This document shows, piece by piece, positions 28,303-42,120 of a stretch of DNA of 64,000 nt. Position 1 is the stretch's first letter; every line of letters begins with the position of its first letter. Source of the DNA: Cladorhizidae sp. MBARI D1340-BT2 (Eukaryota > Porifera > Demospongiae > Poecilosclerida > Cladorhizidae); the NCBI GenBank assembly GCA_028752905.1, contig JAQNBH010000010.1:23472070-23536069 (forward strand), given 5' to 3'. The notes below the pieces were generated by a model. That model made no database searches. It was not told where the DNA came from and was given only the letters and a program-made list of their open reading frames with translations. Both the position numbers and the translations under genes were made by a program.

Positions 28303-31300
28303 AAGTGAAGTTCAACCCACCACTGCCTTCCACCCTCATCCTAGTGAAGTTCAACCCACCACTGCCTTCCATCCTCACCCTAGTGAAGTTCAACCCACCA
28401 CTGCCTTCCATCCTCACCCTAGTGAAGTTCAACCCACCACTGCCTTCCATCCTCACCCTAGTGAAGTTCAACCCACCACTGCCTTCCATCCTCACCCTAG
28501 TGAAGTTCAACCCACCACTGCCTTCCATCCTCACCTAGTGAAGTTCAACCCACCACTGCCTTCCATCCTCACTGAAGTTCAACCCACCACTGCCTTCCAT
28601 CCTCACCTAGTGAAGTTCAACCCACCACTACCTTCCATCCTCATCCTAGTGAAGTTCAACCCACCACTGCCTTCCATCCTCACTGAAGTTCAACCCACCA
28701 CTGCCTTCCATCCTCACCTAGTGAAGTTCAACCCACCACTACCTTCCATCCTCATCCTAGTGAAGTTCAACCGACCACTGCCTTCCACCCTCATCCTAGT
28801 GAAGTTCAACCCACCACTGCCTTCCATCCTCACTGAAGTTCAACCCACCACTGCCTTCCATCCTCACCTAGTGAAGTTCAACCCACCACTGCCTTCCATC
28901 CTCACCTAGTGAAGTTCAACCCACCACTGCCTTCCATCCTCACCCTAGTGAAGTTCAACCCACCATTACCTTCCATCCTCACCCTAGTGAAGTTCAACCC
29001 ACCACTGCCTTCCATCCTCACCCTAGTGAAGTTCAACCCACCACTGCCTTCCATCCTCACCCTAGTGAAGTTCAACCCACCACTGCCTTCCATCCTCACC
29101 TAGTGAAGTTCAACCCACCACTGCCTTCCATCCTCACCTTAGTGAAGTTCAACCCACCACTACCTTCCATCCTCACCTAGTGAAGTTCAACCCACCACTG
29201 CCTTCCATCCTCATCCTAGTGAAGTTCAACCCACCACTACCTTCCATCCTCACCCTAGTGAAGTTCAACCCACCACTGCCTTCCATCCTCACCTAGTGAA
29301 GTTCAACCCACCACTGCCTTCCATACTCACCAAGTGTAGTTCAACCCACCACTGCCTTCCATACTCACCCTAGTGAAGTTCAACCCACCACTGCCTTCCA
29401 TCCTCATCCTAGTGAAGTTCAACCCACCACTGCCTTCCATCCTCATCCTAGTGAAGTTCAACCCACCACTGCCTTCCATCCTCACCTAGTGAAGTTCAAC
29501 CCACCACTACCTTCTATCCTCACCCTAGTGGAGTTCAACCCACCACTACCTTCCATCCTAACCTAGTGAAGTTCAACCCACCACTGCCTTCTATCCTCAC
29601 CTAGTGAAGTTCAACCCACCACTGCCTTCCATCCTCACCCTAGTGAAGTTCAACCCACCACTGCCTTCCATCCTCACCCTAGTGAAGTTCAACCCATCAC
29701 TGCCTTCCATCCTCACCCTAGTGAAGTTCAACCCACCACTACCTTCCATACTCACCCTAGTGAAGTTCAACCCACCACTGCCTTCCATCCTCATCTTAGT
29801 GAAGTTCAACCCACCACTACCTTCCATCCTCACCCTAGTGAAGTTCAACCCACCACTGCCTTCCATCCTCAACCTAGTGAAGTTCAACCCACCACTACCT
29901 TCCATCCTCACCCTAGTGAAGTTCAACCCACCACTGCCTTCCATCCTCACCTAGTGAAGTTCAACCCACCACTGCCTTCCATCCTCATCCTAGTGAAGTT
30001 CAACCCACCACTACTTTCCATCCTCACCTAGTGAAGTTCAACCCACCACTGCCTTCCATCCTCATCCTAGTGAAATTCAACCCACCACTACCTTCCATCC
30101 TCACCCTAGTGAAGTTCAACCCACCACTACCTTCCATCCTCATCCTAGTGAAGTTCAACCCACCACTGCCTTCCATCCTCATCCTAGTGAAGTTCAACCC
30201 ACCACTACCTTCCATCCTCACCTAGTGAAGTTCAACCCACCACTGCCTTCCATCCTCATCCTAGTGAAGTTCAACCCACCACTGCCTTCCATCCTCACCT
30301 AGTGAAGTTCAACCCACCACTGCCTTCCATCCTCACCTAGTGAAGTTCAACCCACCACTGCCTTCCATCCTCATCCTAGTGAAGTTCAACCCACCACTGC
30401 CTTCCATCCTCACCTAGTGAAGTTCAACCCACCACTGCCTTCCATCCTCACCTAGTGAAGTTCAACCCACCACTGCCTTCCATCCTCATCCTAGTGAAGT
30501 TCAACCCACCACTACCTTCCATCCTCACCCTAGTGAAGTTCAACCCACCACTGCCTTCCCCATCCTCACCCTAGTGAAGTTCAACCCACCACTGCCTTCC
30601 ATCCTCACCTAGTGAAGTTCAACCCACCACTGCCTTCCATCCTCACCCTAGTGAAGTTCAACCCACCACTACCTTCCATCCTCATCCTAGTGAAGTTCAA
30701 CCCATCACTGCCTTCCATCCTCACCTAGTGAAGTTCAACCCACCACTGCCTTCCATCCTCACCTAGTGAAGTTCAACCCACCACTGCCTTCCATCCTCAC
30801 TGAAGTTCAACCCACCACTGCCTTCCATCCTCACCCTAGTGAAGTTCAACCCACCTCTACCTTCCATCCTCATCCTAGTGAAGTTCAACCCACCACTGCC
30901 TTCCATCCTCACCCTAGTGAAGTTCAACCCACCTCTACCTTCCATCCTCACCTAGTGAAGTTCAACCCACCACTACCTTCCATCCTCATCCTAGTGAAGT
31001 TCAACCCACCACTGCCTTCCATCCTCATCCTAGTGAAGTTCAACCCACCACTGCCTAACATCCTCACCCTAGTGAAGTTCAACCCACCACTGCCTTCCAA
31101 CCTCATCTAGTGAAGTTCAACCCACCACTGCCTTCCATCTTCACCTAGTGAAGTTCAACCCACCACTACCTTCTATCCTCACCCTAGTGAAGTTCAACCC
31201 ACCACTGCCTTCCATCCTCATCCTAGTGAAGTTCAACCCACCACTGCCTTCCATCCTCATCCTAGTGAAGTTCAACCCACCACTGCCTTCCATCCTCAAC

Positions 31301-33150
31301 CTAGTGAAGTTCAACCCACCTCTACCTTCCATCCTCACCTAGTGAAGTTCAACCCACCACTGCCTTCCATCCTCATCCTAGTGAAGTTCAACCCACCACT
31401 GCCTTCCATCCTCACCCTAGTGAAGTTCAACCCACCACTGCCTTCCATCCTCATCTAGTGAAGTTCAACCCACCACTGCCTTCCATCCTCACCCTAGTGA
31501 AGTTCAACCCACCACTGCCTTCCATCCTCACTGAAGTTCAACCCACCACTACCTTCTATCCTTTCCCTAGTGAAGTTCAACCCACCACTGCCTTCCATCC
31601 TCATCCTAGTGAAGTTCAACCCACCACTGCCTTCCATCCTCATCCTAGTGATGTTCAACCCACCACTGCCTTCCATCCTCACCCTAGTGAAGTTCAACCC
31701 ACCACTGCCTTCCATCCTCACCTAGTGAAGTTCAACCCACCACTGCCTTCCATCCTCACCTAGTGAAGTTCAACCCACCACTGCCTTCCATCCTCACTGA
31801 AGTTCAACCCACCACTACCTTCTATCCTCACCCTAGTGAAGTTCAACCCACCACTGCCTTCCATCCTCATCCTAGTGAAGTTCAACCCACCACTACCTTC
31901 CATCCTCACCCTAGTGAAGTTCAACCCACCACTGCCTTCCCCATCCTCACCCTAGTGAAGTTCAACCCACCACTGCCTTCCATCCTCATCCCAGTGAAGT
32001 TCAACCCACCACTGCCTTCCATCCCCACCTAGTGAAGTTCAACCCACCACTGCCTTCCATCCTCACTGAAGTTCAACCCACCACTGCCTTCCATCCTCAC
32101 CCTAGTGAAGTTCAACCCACCACTGCCTTCCATCCTCACCTAGTGAAGTTCAACCCACCACTGCCTTCCACCCTAATCCTAGTGAAGTTTAACCCACCAC
32201 AGCCTTCCACCCTCATCCTAGTGAAGTTCAACCCACCACTGCCTTCCATCCTCATCCTAGTGAAGTTCAACCCATCACTTCCTTCCATCCTCACCCTAGT
32301 GAAGTTCAACCCATTACTGCCTTCCACCCTCACCTAGTGAAGTTCAACCCACCACTGCCTTCCATCCTCACCTAGTGAAGTTCAACCCACCACTGCCTTC
32401 CATCCTCACCTAGTGAAGTTCAACCCACCTCTACCTTCCATCCTCATCCTAGTGAAGTTAAATCCACCACTACCTTCTATCCTCACCCTAGTGAAGTTCA
32501 ACCCACCACTGCCTTCCATCCTCACCTAGTGAAGTTCAACCCACCACTGCCTTCCATCCTCACCTAGTGAAGTTCAACCCACCACTGCCTTTCATCCTCA
32601 CCTAGTGAAGTTCAACCCTTCCATCCTCACCCTAGTGAAGTTCAACCCACCACTGCCTTCCATCCTCACCTAGTGAAGTTCAACCCTTCCATCCTCACCT
32701 AGTGAAGTTCAACCCACCACTGCCTTCCATCCTCACCTAGTGAAGTTCAACCCACCACTACCTTCCATGCTCACCTAGTGAAGTTCAACCCACAACTGCC
32801 TTCCATCCTCACTGAAGTTCAACCCACCACTGCCTTCCATCCTCACCTAGTGAAGTTCAACCCACCACTGCCTTCCATCCTCACTGAAGTTCAACACACC
32901 ACTACCTTCTATCCTCACCCTAGTGAAGTTCAACCCATCACTGCCTTCCACCCTCACCCTAGTGAAGTTCAACCCACCACTGCCTTCCATCCTCACCCTA
33001 GTGAAGTTCTACCCACCACTGCCTTCCATCTTCTCATCCTAGTGAAGTTCAACCCACCACTGCCTTCCATCCTCACCCTAGTGAAGTTCAACCCACCACT
33101 GCCTTCCATCCTCATCCTAGTGAAGTTCAACCCACCACTGCCTTCCATCC

Positions 33151-34200
33151 TCACCTAGTGAAGTTCAACCCACCACTACCTTCCATCCTCACCCTAGTGA
33201 AGTTCAACCCACCACTGCCTTCCATCCTCACCCTAGTGAAGTTCAACCCACCACTGCCTTCCATCCTCATCCTAGTGAAGTTCAACCCACCACTGCCTTC
33301 CATCCTCACCCTAGTGAAGTTCAACCCACCACTGCCTTCCATCCTCACCCTAGTGAAGTTCAACCCACCACTACCTTCCATCCTCACCCTAGTGAAGTTC
33401 AACCCACCACTGTCTTCCATACTCACCCTAGTGAAGTTCAACCCACCACTGCCTTCCATCCTCACCCTAGTGAAGTTCAACCCACCACTACCTTCCATCC
33501 TCACCCTAGTGAAGTTCAACCCACCACTGCCTTCCATCCTCACCTAGTGAAGTTCAACCCACCACTGCCTTCCATCCTCACCCTAGTGAAGTTCAACCCA
33601 CCACTGCCTTCCATCCTCATCCTAGTGAAGTTCAACCCACCACTGCCTTCCATCCTCACCTAGTGAAGTTCAACCCACCACTGCCTTCCATCCTCACCTA
33701 GTGAAGTTCAACCCACCACTGCCTTCCATCCTCACTGAAGTTCAACCCACCACTGCCTTCCATCCTCATCCTAGTGAAGTTCAACCCACCACTGCCTTCC
33801 ATCCTCACCTAGTGAAGTTCAACCCACCACTACCTTCCATCCTCACCCTAGTGAAGTTCAACCCACCACTGCCTTCCATCCTCACCCTAGTGAAGTTCAA
33901 CCCACCACTGCCTTCCATCCTCATCCTAGTGAAGTTCAACCCACCACTGCCTTCCATCCTCACCCTAGTGAAGTTCAACCCACCACTGCCTTCCATCCTC
34001 ACCCTAGTGAAGTTCAACCCACCACTACCTTCCATCCTCACCCTAGTGAAGTTCAACCCACCACTGTCTTCCATACTCACCCTAGTGAAGTTCAACCCAC
34101 CACTGCCTTCCATCCTCACCCTAGTGAAGTTCAACCCACCACTACCTTCCATCCTCACCCTAGTGAAGTTCAACCCACCACTGCCTTCCATCCTCACCTA
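33151..34200. repeat. 654 bp tandem duplication inside the 39 bp array
   Basis: The ten-unit run at 33151-33543 reappears at 33805-34197 with the same variants in the same order, including the units reading GTCTTCCATACTCACC. Confidence 0.88.
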
Positions 34201-34810
34201 GTGAAGTTCAACCCACCACTGCCTTCCATCCTCACCTAGTGAAGTTCAACCCACCACTGCCTTCCATCCTCACTGAAGTTCAACCCACCACTACCTTCCA
34301 TCCTCACCCTAGTGAAGTTCAACCCACCACTGCCTTCCATCCTCACCTAGTGAAGTTCAACCCACCACTGCCTTCCATCCTCACCCTAGTGAAGTTCAAC
34401 CCACCACTGCCTTCCATCCTCATCCTAGTGAAGTTCAACCCACCACTGCCTTCCATCCTCACCTAGTGAAGTTCAACCCACCACTGCCTTCCATCCTCAC
34501 CCTAGTGAAGTTCAACCCACCTCTACCTTCCATCCTCATCCTAGTGAAGTTCAACCCACCACTGCCTTCCATCCTCACCCTAGTGAAGTTCAACCCACCT
34601 CAACCTTCCATCCTCACCTAGTGAAGTTCAACCCACCACTACCTTCCATCCTCATCCTAGTGAAGTTCAACCCACCACTGCCTTCCATCCTCATCCTAGT
34701 GAAGTTCAACCCACCACTGCCTTCCATCCTCACCCTAGTGAAGTTCAACCCACCACTGCCTTCCAACCTCATCTAGTGAAGTTCAACCCACCACTGCCTT
34801 CCATCTTCAC

Positions 34811-37800
34811 CTAGTGAAGTTCAACCCACCACTGCCTTCCATCCTCACTGAAGTTCAACCCACCACTACCTTCTATCCTCACCCTAGTGAAGTTCAACCC
34901 ACCACTGCCTTCCATCCTCATCCTAGTGAAGTTCAACCCACCACTGCCTTCCATCCTCATCCTAGTGAAGTTCAACCCACCACTGCCTTCCATCCTCACC
35001 CTAGTGAAGTTCAACCCACCTCTACCTTCCATCCTCACCTAGTGAAGTTCAACCCACCACTGGCTTCCATCCTCATCCTAGTGAAGTTCAACCCACCACT
35101 GCCTTCCATCCTCACCCTATTGAAGTTCAACCCACCACTACCTTCCATCCTCACTGAAGTTCAACCCACCACTACCTTCTATCCTTTCCCTAGTGAAGTT
35201 CAACCCACCACTGCCTTCCATCCTCATCCTAGTGAAGTTCAACCCACCACTGCCTTCCATCCTCATCCTAGTGATGTTCAACCCACCACTGCCTTCCATC
35301 CTCACCCTAGTGAAGTTCAACCCACCACTGCCTTCCATCCTCACCTAGTGAAGTTCATCCCACCACTGCCTTCCATCCTCACCTAGTGAAGTTCAACCCA
35401 CCACTGCCTTCCATCCTCACTGAAGTTCAACCCACCACTACCTTCTATCCTCACCCTAGTGAAGTTCAACCCACCACTGCCTTCCATCCTCATCCTAGTG
35501 AAGTTCAACCCACCACTACCTTCCATCCTCACCCTAGTGAAGTTCAACCCACCACTGCCTTCCCCATCCTCACCCTAGTGAAGTTCAACCCACCACTGCC
35601 TTCCATCCTCATCCTAGTCAAGTTCAACCCACCACTGCCTTCCATCCCCACCTAGTGAAGTTCAACCCACCACTGCCTTCCATCCTCACTGAAGTTCAAC
35701 CCACCACTGCCTTCCATCCTCACCCTAGTGAAGTTCAACCCACCACTGCCTTCCATCCTCACCTAGTGAAGTTCAACCCACCACTGCCTTCCACCCTAAT
35801 CCTAGTGAAGTTTAACCCACCACAGCCTTCCACCCTCATCCTAGTGAAGTTCAACCCACCACTGCCTTCCATCCTCATCCTAGTGAAGTTCAACCCATCA
35901 CTTCCTTCCATCCTCACCCTAGTGAAGTTCAACCCATTACTGCCTTCCACCCTCACCTAGTGAAGTTCAACCCACCACTGCCTTCCATCCTCACCTAGTG
36001 AAGTTCAACCCACCACTGCCTTCCATCCTCACCTAGTGAAGTTCAACCCACCTCTACCTTCCATCCTCATCCTAGTGAAGTTAAACCCACCACTACCTTC
36101 TATCCTCACCCTTGTGAAGTTCAACCCACCACTGCCTTCCATCCTCACCTAGTGAAGTTCAACCCACCACTGCCTTCCATCCTCACCTAGTGAAGTTCAA
36201 CCCACCACTGCCTTCCATCCTCACCTAGTGAAGTTCAACCCTTCCATCCTCACCCTAGTGAAGTTCAACCCACCACTGCCTTCCATCCTCACCTAGTGAA
36301 GTTCAACCCTTCCATCCTCACCTAGTGAAGTTCAACCCACCACTGCCTTCCATCCTCACCTAGTGAAGTTCAACCCACCACTACCTTCCATGCTCACCTA
36401 GTGAAGTTCAACCCACAACTGCCTTCCATCCTCACTGAAGTTCAACCCACCACTGCCTTCCATCCTCACCTAGTGAAGTTCAACCCACCACTGCCTTCCA
36501 TCCTCACTGAAGTTCAACACACCACTACCTTCTATCCTCACCCTAGTGAAGTTCAACCCATCACTGCCTTCCATCCTCATCCTAGTGAAGTTCAACCCAC
36601 CACTGCCTTCCACCCTCACCCTAGTGAAGTTCTACCCACCACTGCCTTCCATCCTCATCCTAGTGAAGTTCAACCCACCACTGCCTTCCATCCTCATCCT
36701 AGTGAAGTTCAACCCACCACAGCCTTCCATCCTCACCTAGTGAAGTTCAACCCACCACTGCCTTCCATCCTCACCTAGTGAAGTTCAACCCACCACTGCC
36801 TTCCATCCTCACTGAAGTTCAACCCACCACTGCCTTCCATCATCACCGTAGTGAAGTTCAACCCACCTCTACCTTCCATCCTCATCCTAGTGAAGTTCAA
36901 CCCACCACTACCTTCTATCCTCACCCTAGTGAAGTTCAACCCACCACTGCCTTCCATCCTCACCTAGTGAAGTTCAACCCACCACTGCCTTCCATCCTCA
37001 CTGAAGTTCAACCCACCACTGCCTTCCATCCTCACCCTAGTGAAGTTCAACCCACCTCTACCTTCCATCCTCATCCTAGTGAAGTTCAACACACCACTGC
37101 CTTCCATCCTCATCCTAGTGAAGTTCAACCCACCACTGCCTTCCATCCTCATCCTAGTGAAGTTCAACCCACCACTGCCTTCCCTCCTCACCTAGTGAAG
37201 TTAACCCATCACTGCCTTCCATCCTCACCTAGTGAAGTTCAACCCACCACTGCCTTCCATCCTCACCCTAGTGAAGTTCAACCCACCACTACCTTCCATC
37301 CTCATCCTAGTGAAGTTCAACCCACCACTGCCTTCCATCCTCATCCTAGTGAAGTTCAACCCACCACTACCTTCCATCCTCACCTAGTGAAGTTCAACCC
37401 ACCACTGCCTTCCATCCTCACCCTAGTGAAGTTCAACCCACCACTACCTTCCATCCTCATCCTAGTGAAGTTCAACCCACCACTACCTTCCATCCTCATC
37501 CTAGTGAAGTTCAACCCACCACTACCTTCCATCCTCACCCTAGTGAAGTTCAACCCACCACTGCCTTCCATCCTCACCCTAGTGAAGTTCAACCCACCAC
37601 TGCCTTCCATCCTCACCTAATGAAGTTCAACCCACCACTACCTTCCATCCTCACCCTAGTGAAGTTCAACCCACCACTGCCTTCCATCCTCACCCTAGTG
37701 AAGTTCAACCCACCACTACCTTCCATCCTCACCCTAGTGAAGTTCAACCCACCACTGCCTTCCATCCTCACCCTAGTGAAGTTCAACCCACCACTGCCTT

Positions 37801-40800
37801 CCATCCTCACCTAGTGAAGTTCAACCCACCACTGCCTTCCATCCTCACCTAGTGAAGTTCAACCCACCACTGCCTTCCATCCTCATCCTAGTGAAGTTCA
37901 ACCCACCACTGCCTTCCATCCTCACCCTAGTGAAGTTCAACCCACCACTGCCTTCCATCCTCATCCTAGTGAAGTTCTACCCACCACTGCCTTCCATCCT
38001 CATCCTAGTGAAGTTCAACCCACCACTGCCTTCCATCCTCACCCTAGTGAAGTTCAACCCACCACTGCCTTCCATCCTCATCCTAGTGAAGTTCAACCCA
38101 CCACTGCCTTCCATCCTCACCTAGTGAAGTTCAACCCACCACTACCTTCCATCCTCACCCTAGTGAAGTTCAACCCACCACTGCCTTCCATCCTCACCCT
38201 AGTGAAGTTCAACCCACCACTGCCTTCCATCCTCATCCTAGTGAAGTTCAACCCACCACTGCCTTCCATCCTCACCCTAGTGAAGTTCAACCCACCACTG
38301 CCTTCCATCCTCACCCTAGTGAAGTTCAACCCACCACTACCTTCCATCCTCACCCTAGTGAAGTTCAACCCACCACTGCCTTCCATACTCACCCTAGTGA
38401 AGTTCAACCCACCACTGCCTTCCATCCTCACCCTAGTGAAGTTCAACCCACCACTACCTTCCATCCTCACCCTAGTGAAGTTCAACCCACCACTGCCTTC
38501 CATCCTCACCTAGTGAAGTTCAACCCACCACTGCCTTCCATCCTCACCCTAGTGAAGTTCAACCCACCACTGCCTTCCATCCTCATCCTAGTGAAGTTCA
38601 ACCCACCACTGCCTTCCATCCTCACCTAGTGAAGTTCAACCCACCACTGCCTTCCATCCTCACCTAGTGAAGTTCAACCCACCACTGCCTTCCATCCTCA
38701 CTGAAGTTCAACCCACCACTGCCTTCCATCCTCACCCTAGTGAAGTTCAACCCACCTCTACCTTCCATCCTCATCCTAGTGAAGTTCAACCCACCACTGC
38801 CTTCCATCCTCACCCTAGTGAAGTTCAACCCATCTCAACCTTCCATCCTCACCTAGTGAAGTTCAACCCACCACTGCCTTCCATCCTCACCCTAGTGAAG
38901 TTCAACCCACCACTACCTTCCATCCTCATCCTAGTGAAGTTCAACCCACCACTGCCTTCCATCCTCATCCTAGTGAAGTTCAACCCACCACTGCCTTCCA
39001 TCCTCACCCTAGTGAAGTTCAACCCACCACTGCCTTCCAACCTCATCTAGTGAAGTTCAACCCACCACTGCCTTCCATCTTCACCTAGTGAAGTTCAACC
39101 CACCACTGCCTTCCATCCTCACTGAAGTTCAACCCACCACTACCTTCTATCCTCACCCTAGTGAAGTTCAACCCACCACTGCCTTCCATCCTCATCCTAG
39201 TGAAGTTCAACCCACCACTGCCTTCCATCCTCATCCTAGTGAAGTTCAACCCACCACTGCCTTCCATCCTCACCCTAGTGAAGTTCAACCCACCTCTACC
39301 TTCCATCCTCACCTAGTGAAGTTCAACCCACCACTGCCTTCCATCCTCATCCTAGTGAAGTTCAACCCACCACTGCCTTCCATCCTCACCCTATTGAAGT
39401 TCAACCCACCACTACCTTCCATCCTCACTGAAGTTCAACCCACCACTACCTTCTATCCTTTCCCTAGTGAAGTTCAACCCACCACTGCCTTCCATCCTCA
39501 TCCTAGTGAAGTTCAACCCACCACTGCCTTCCATCCTCATCCTAGTGATGTTCAACCCACCACTGCCTTCCATCCTCACCCTAGTGAAGTTCAACCCACC
39601 ACTGCCTTCCATCCTCACCTAGTGAAGTTCATCCCACCACTGCCTTCCATCCTCACCTAGTGAAGTTCAACCCACCACTGCCTTCCATCCTCACTGAAGT
39701 TCAACCCACCACTACCTTCTATCCTCACCCTAGTGAAGTTCAACCCACCACTGCCTTCCATCCTCATCCTAGTGAAGTTCAACCCACCACTACCTTCCAT
39801 CCTCACCCTAGTGAAGTTCAACCCACCACTGCCTTCCATCCTCACTGAAGTTCAACCCACCACTGCCTTCCATCCTCATCCTAGTCAAGTTCAACCCACC
39901 ACTGCCTTCCATCCCCACCTAGTGAAGTTCAACCCACCACTGCCTTCCATCCTCACTGAAGTTCAACCCACCACTGCCTTCCATCCTCACCCTAGTGAAG
40001 TTCAACCCACCACTGCCTTCCATCCTCACCTAGTGAAGTTCAACCCACCACTGCCTTCCACCCTAATCCTAGTGAAGTTTAACCCACCACAGCCTTCCAC
40101 CCTCATCCTAGTGAAGTTCAACCCACCACTGCCTTCCATCCTCATCCTAGTGAAGTTCAACCCATCACTTCCTTCCATCCTCACCCTAGTGAAGTTCAAC
40201 CCATTACTGCCTTCCACCCTCACCTAGTGAAGTTCAACCCACCACTGCCTTCCATCCTCACCTAGTGAAGTTCAACCCACCACTGCCTTCCATCCTCACC
40301 TAGTGAAGTTCAACCCACCTCTACCTTCCATCCTCATCCTAGTGAAGTTAAACCCACCACTACCTTCTATCCTCACCCTTGTGAAGTTCAACCCACCACT
40401 GCCTTCCATCCTCACCTAGTGAAGTTCAACCCACCACTGCCTTCCATCCTCACCTAGTGAAGTTCAACCCACCACTGCCTTCCATCCTCACCTAGTGAAG
40501 TTCAACCCTTCCATCCTCACCCTAGTGAAGTTCAACCCACCACTGCCTTCCATCCTCACCTAGTGAAGTTCAACCCTTCCATCCTCACCTAGTGAAGTTC
40601 AACCCACCACTGCCTTCCATCCTCACCTAGTGAAGTTCAACCCACCACTACCTTCCATGCTCACCTAGTGAAGTTCAACCCACAACTGCCTTCCATCCTC
40701 ACTGAAGTTCAACCCACCACTGCCTTCCATCCTCACCTAGTGAAGTTCAACCCACCACTGCCTTCCATCCTCACTGAAGTTCAACACACCACTACCTTCT

Positions 40801-42120
40801 ATCCTCACCCTAGTGAAGTTCAACCCATCACTGCCTTCCATCCTCATCCTAGTGAAGTTCAACCCACCACTGCCTTCCACCCTCACCCTAGTGAAGTTCT
40901 ACCCACCACTGCCTTCCATCCTCATCCTAGTGAAGTTCAACCCACCACTGCCTTCCATCCTCATCCTAGTGAAGTTCAACCCACCACAGCCTTCCATCCT
41001 CACCTAGTGAAGTTCAACCCACCACTGCCTTCCATCCTCACCTAGTGAAGTTCAACCCACCACTGCCTTCCATCCTCACTGAAGTTCAACCCACCACTGC
41101 CTTCCATCATCACCGTAGTGAAGTTCAACCCACCTCTACCTTCCATCCTCATCCTAGTGAAGTTCAACCCACCACTACCTTCTATCCTCACCCTAGTGAA
41201 GTTCAACCCACCACTGCCTTCCATCCTCACCTAGTGAAGTTCAACCCACCACTGCCTTCCATCCTCACTGAAGTTCAACCCACCACTGCCTTCCATCCTC
41301 ACCCTAGTGAAGTTCAACCCACCTCTACCTTCCATCCTCATCCTAGTGAAGTTCAACACACCACTGCCTTCCATCCTCATCCTAGTGAAGTTCAACCCAC
41401 CACTGCCTTCCATCCTCATCCTAGTGAAGTTCAACCCACCACTGCCTTCCCTCCTCACCTAGTGAAGTTAACCCATCACTGCCTTCCATCCTCACCTAGT
41501 GAAGTTCAACCCACCACTGCCTTCCATCCTCACCCTAGTGAAGTTCAACCCACCACTACCTTCCATCCTCATCCTAGTGAAGTTCAACCCACCACTGCCT
41601 TCCATCCTCATCCTAGTGAAGTTCAACCCACCACTACCTTCCATCCTCACCTAGTGAAGTTCAACCCACCACTGCCTTCCATCCTCACCCTAGTGAAGTT
41701 CAACCCACCACTACCTTCCATCCTCATCCTAGTGAAGTTCAACCCACCACTACCTTCCATCCTCATCCTAGTGAAGTTCAACCCACCACTACCTTCCATC
41801 CTCACCCTAGTGAAGTTCAACCCACCACTGCCTTCCATCCTCACCCTAGTGAAGTTCAACCCACCACTGCCTTCCATCCTCACCTAATGAAGTTCAACCC
41901 ACCACTACCTTCCATCCTCACCCTAGTGAAGTTCAACCCACCACTGCCTTCCATCCTCACCCTAGTGAAGTTCAACCCACCACTACCTTCCATCCTCACC
42001 CTAGTGAAGTTCAACCCACCACTGCCTTCCATCCTCACCCTAGTGAAGTTCAACCCACCACTGCCTTCCATCCTCACCTAGTGAAGTTCAACCCACCACT
42101 GCCTTCCATCCTCACCTAGT
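34811..42120. repeat. Higher-order repeat of about 4.27 kb inside the 39 bp array
   Basis: Variant patterns at 34811-37620 recur at 39085-41887, offset 4274 bp at first and 4267 bp later. Markers include the truncated AACCCTTCCATCC units, CACCACAGCC and CATCATCACCGTAG. An earlier partial copy at about 31460-33000 aligns 3.62 kb upstream, giving three successive copies with changing period. Confidence 0.88.

Noticed and set aside
28229..28909. 226-codon open frame entering the 39 bp array, starting with a unique 26-residue stretch
   Set aside because: Most of it is repeat. The frame depends on the order of 39, 38 and 34 bp units, and the unique start has no family resemblance.
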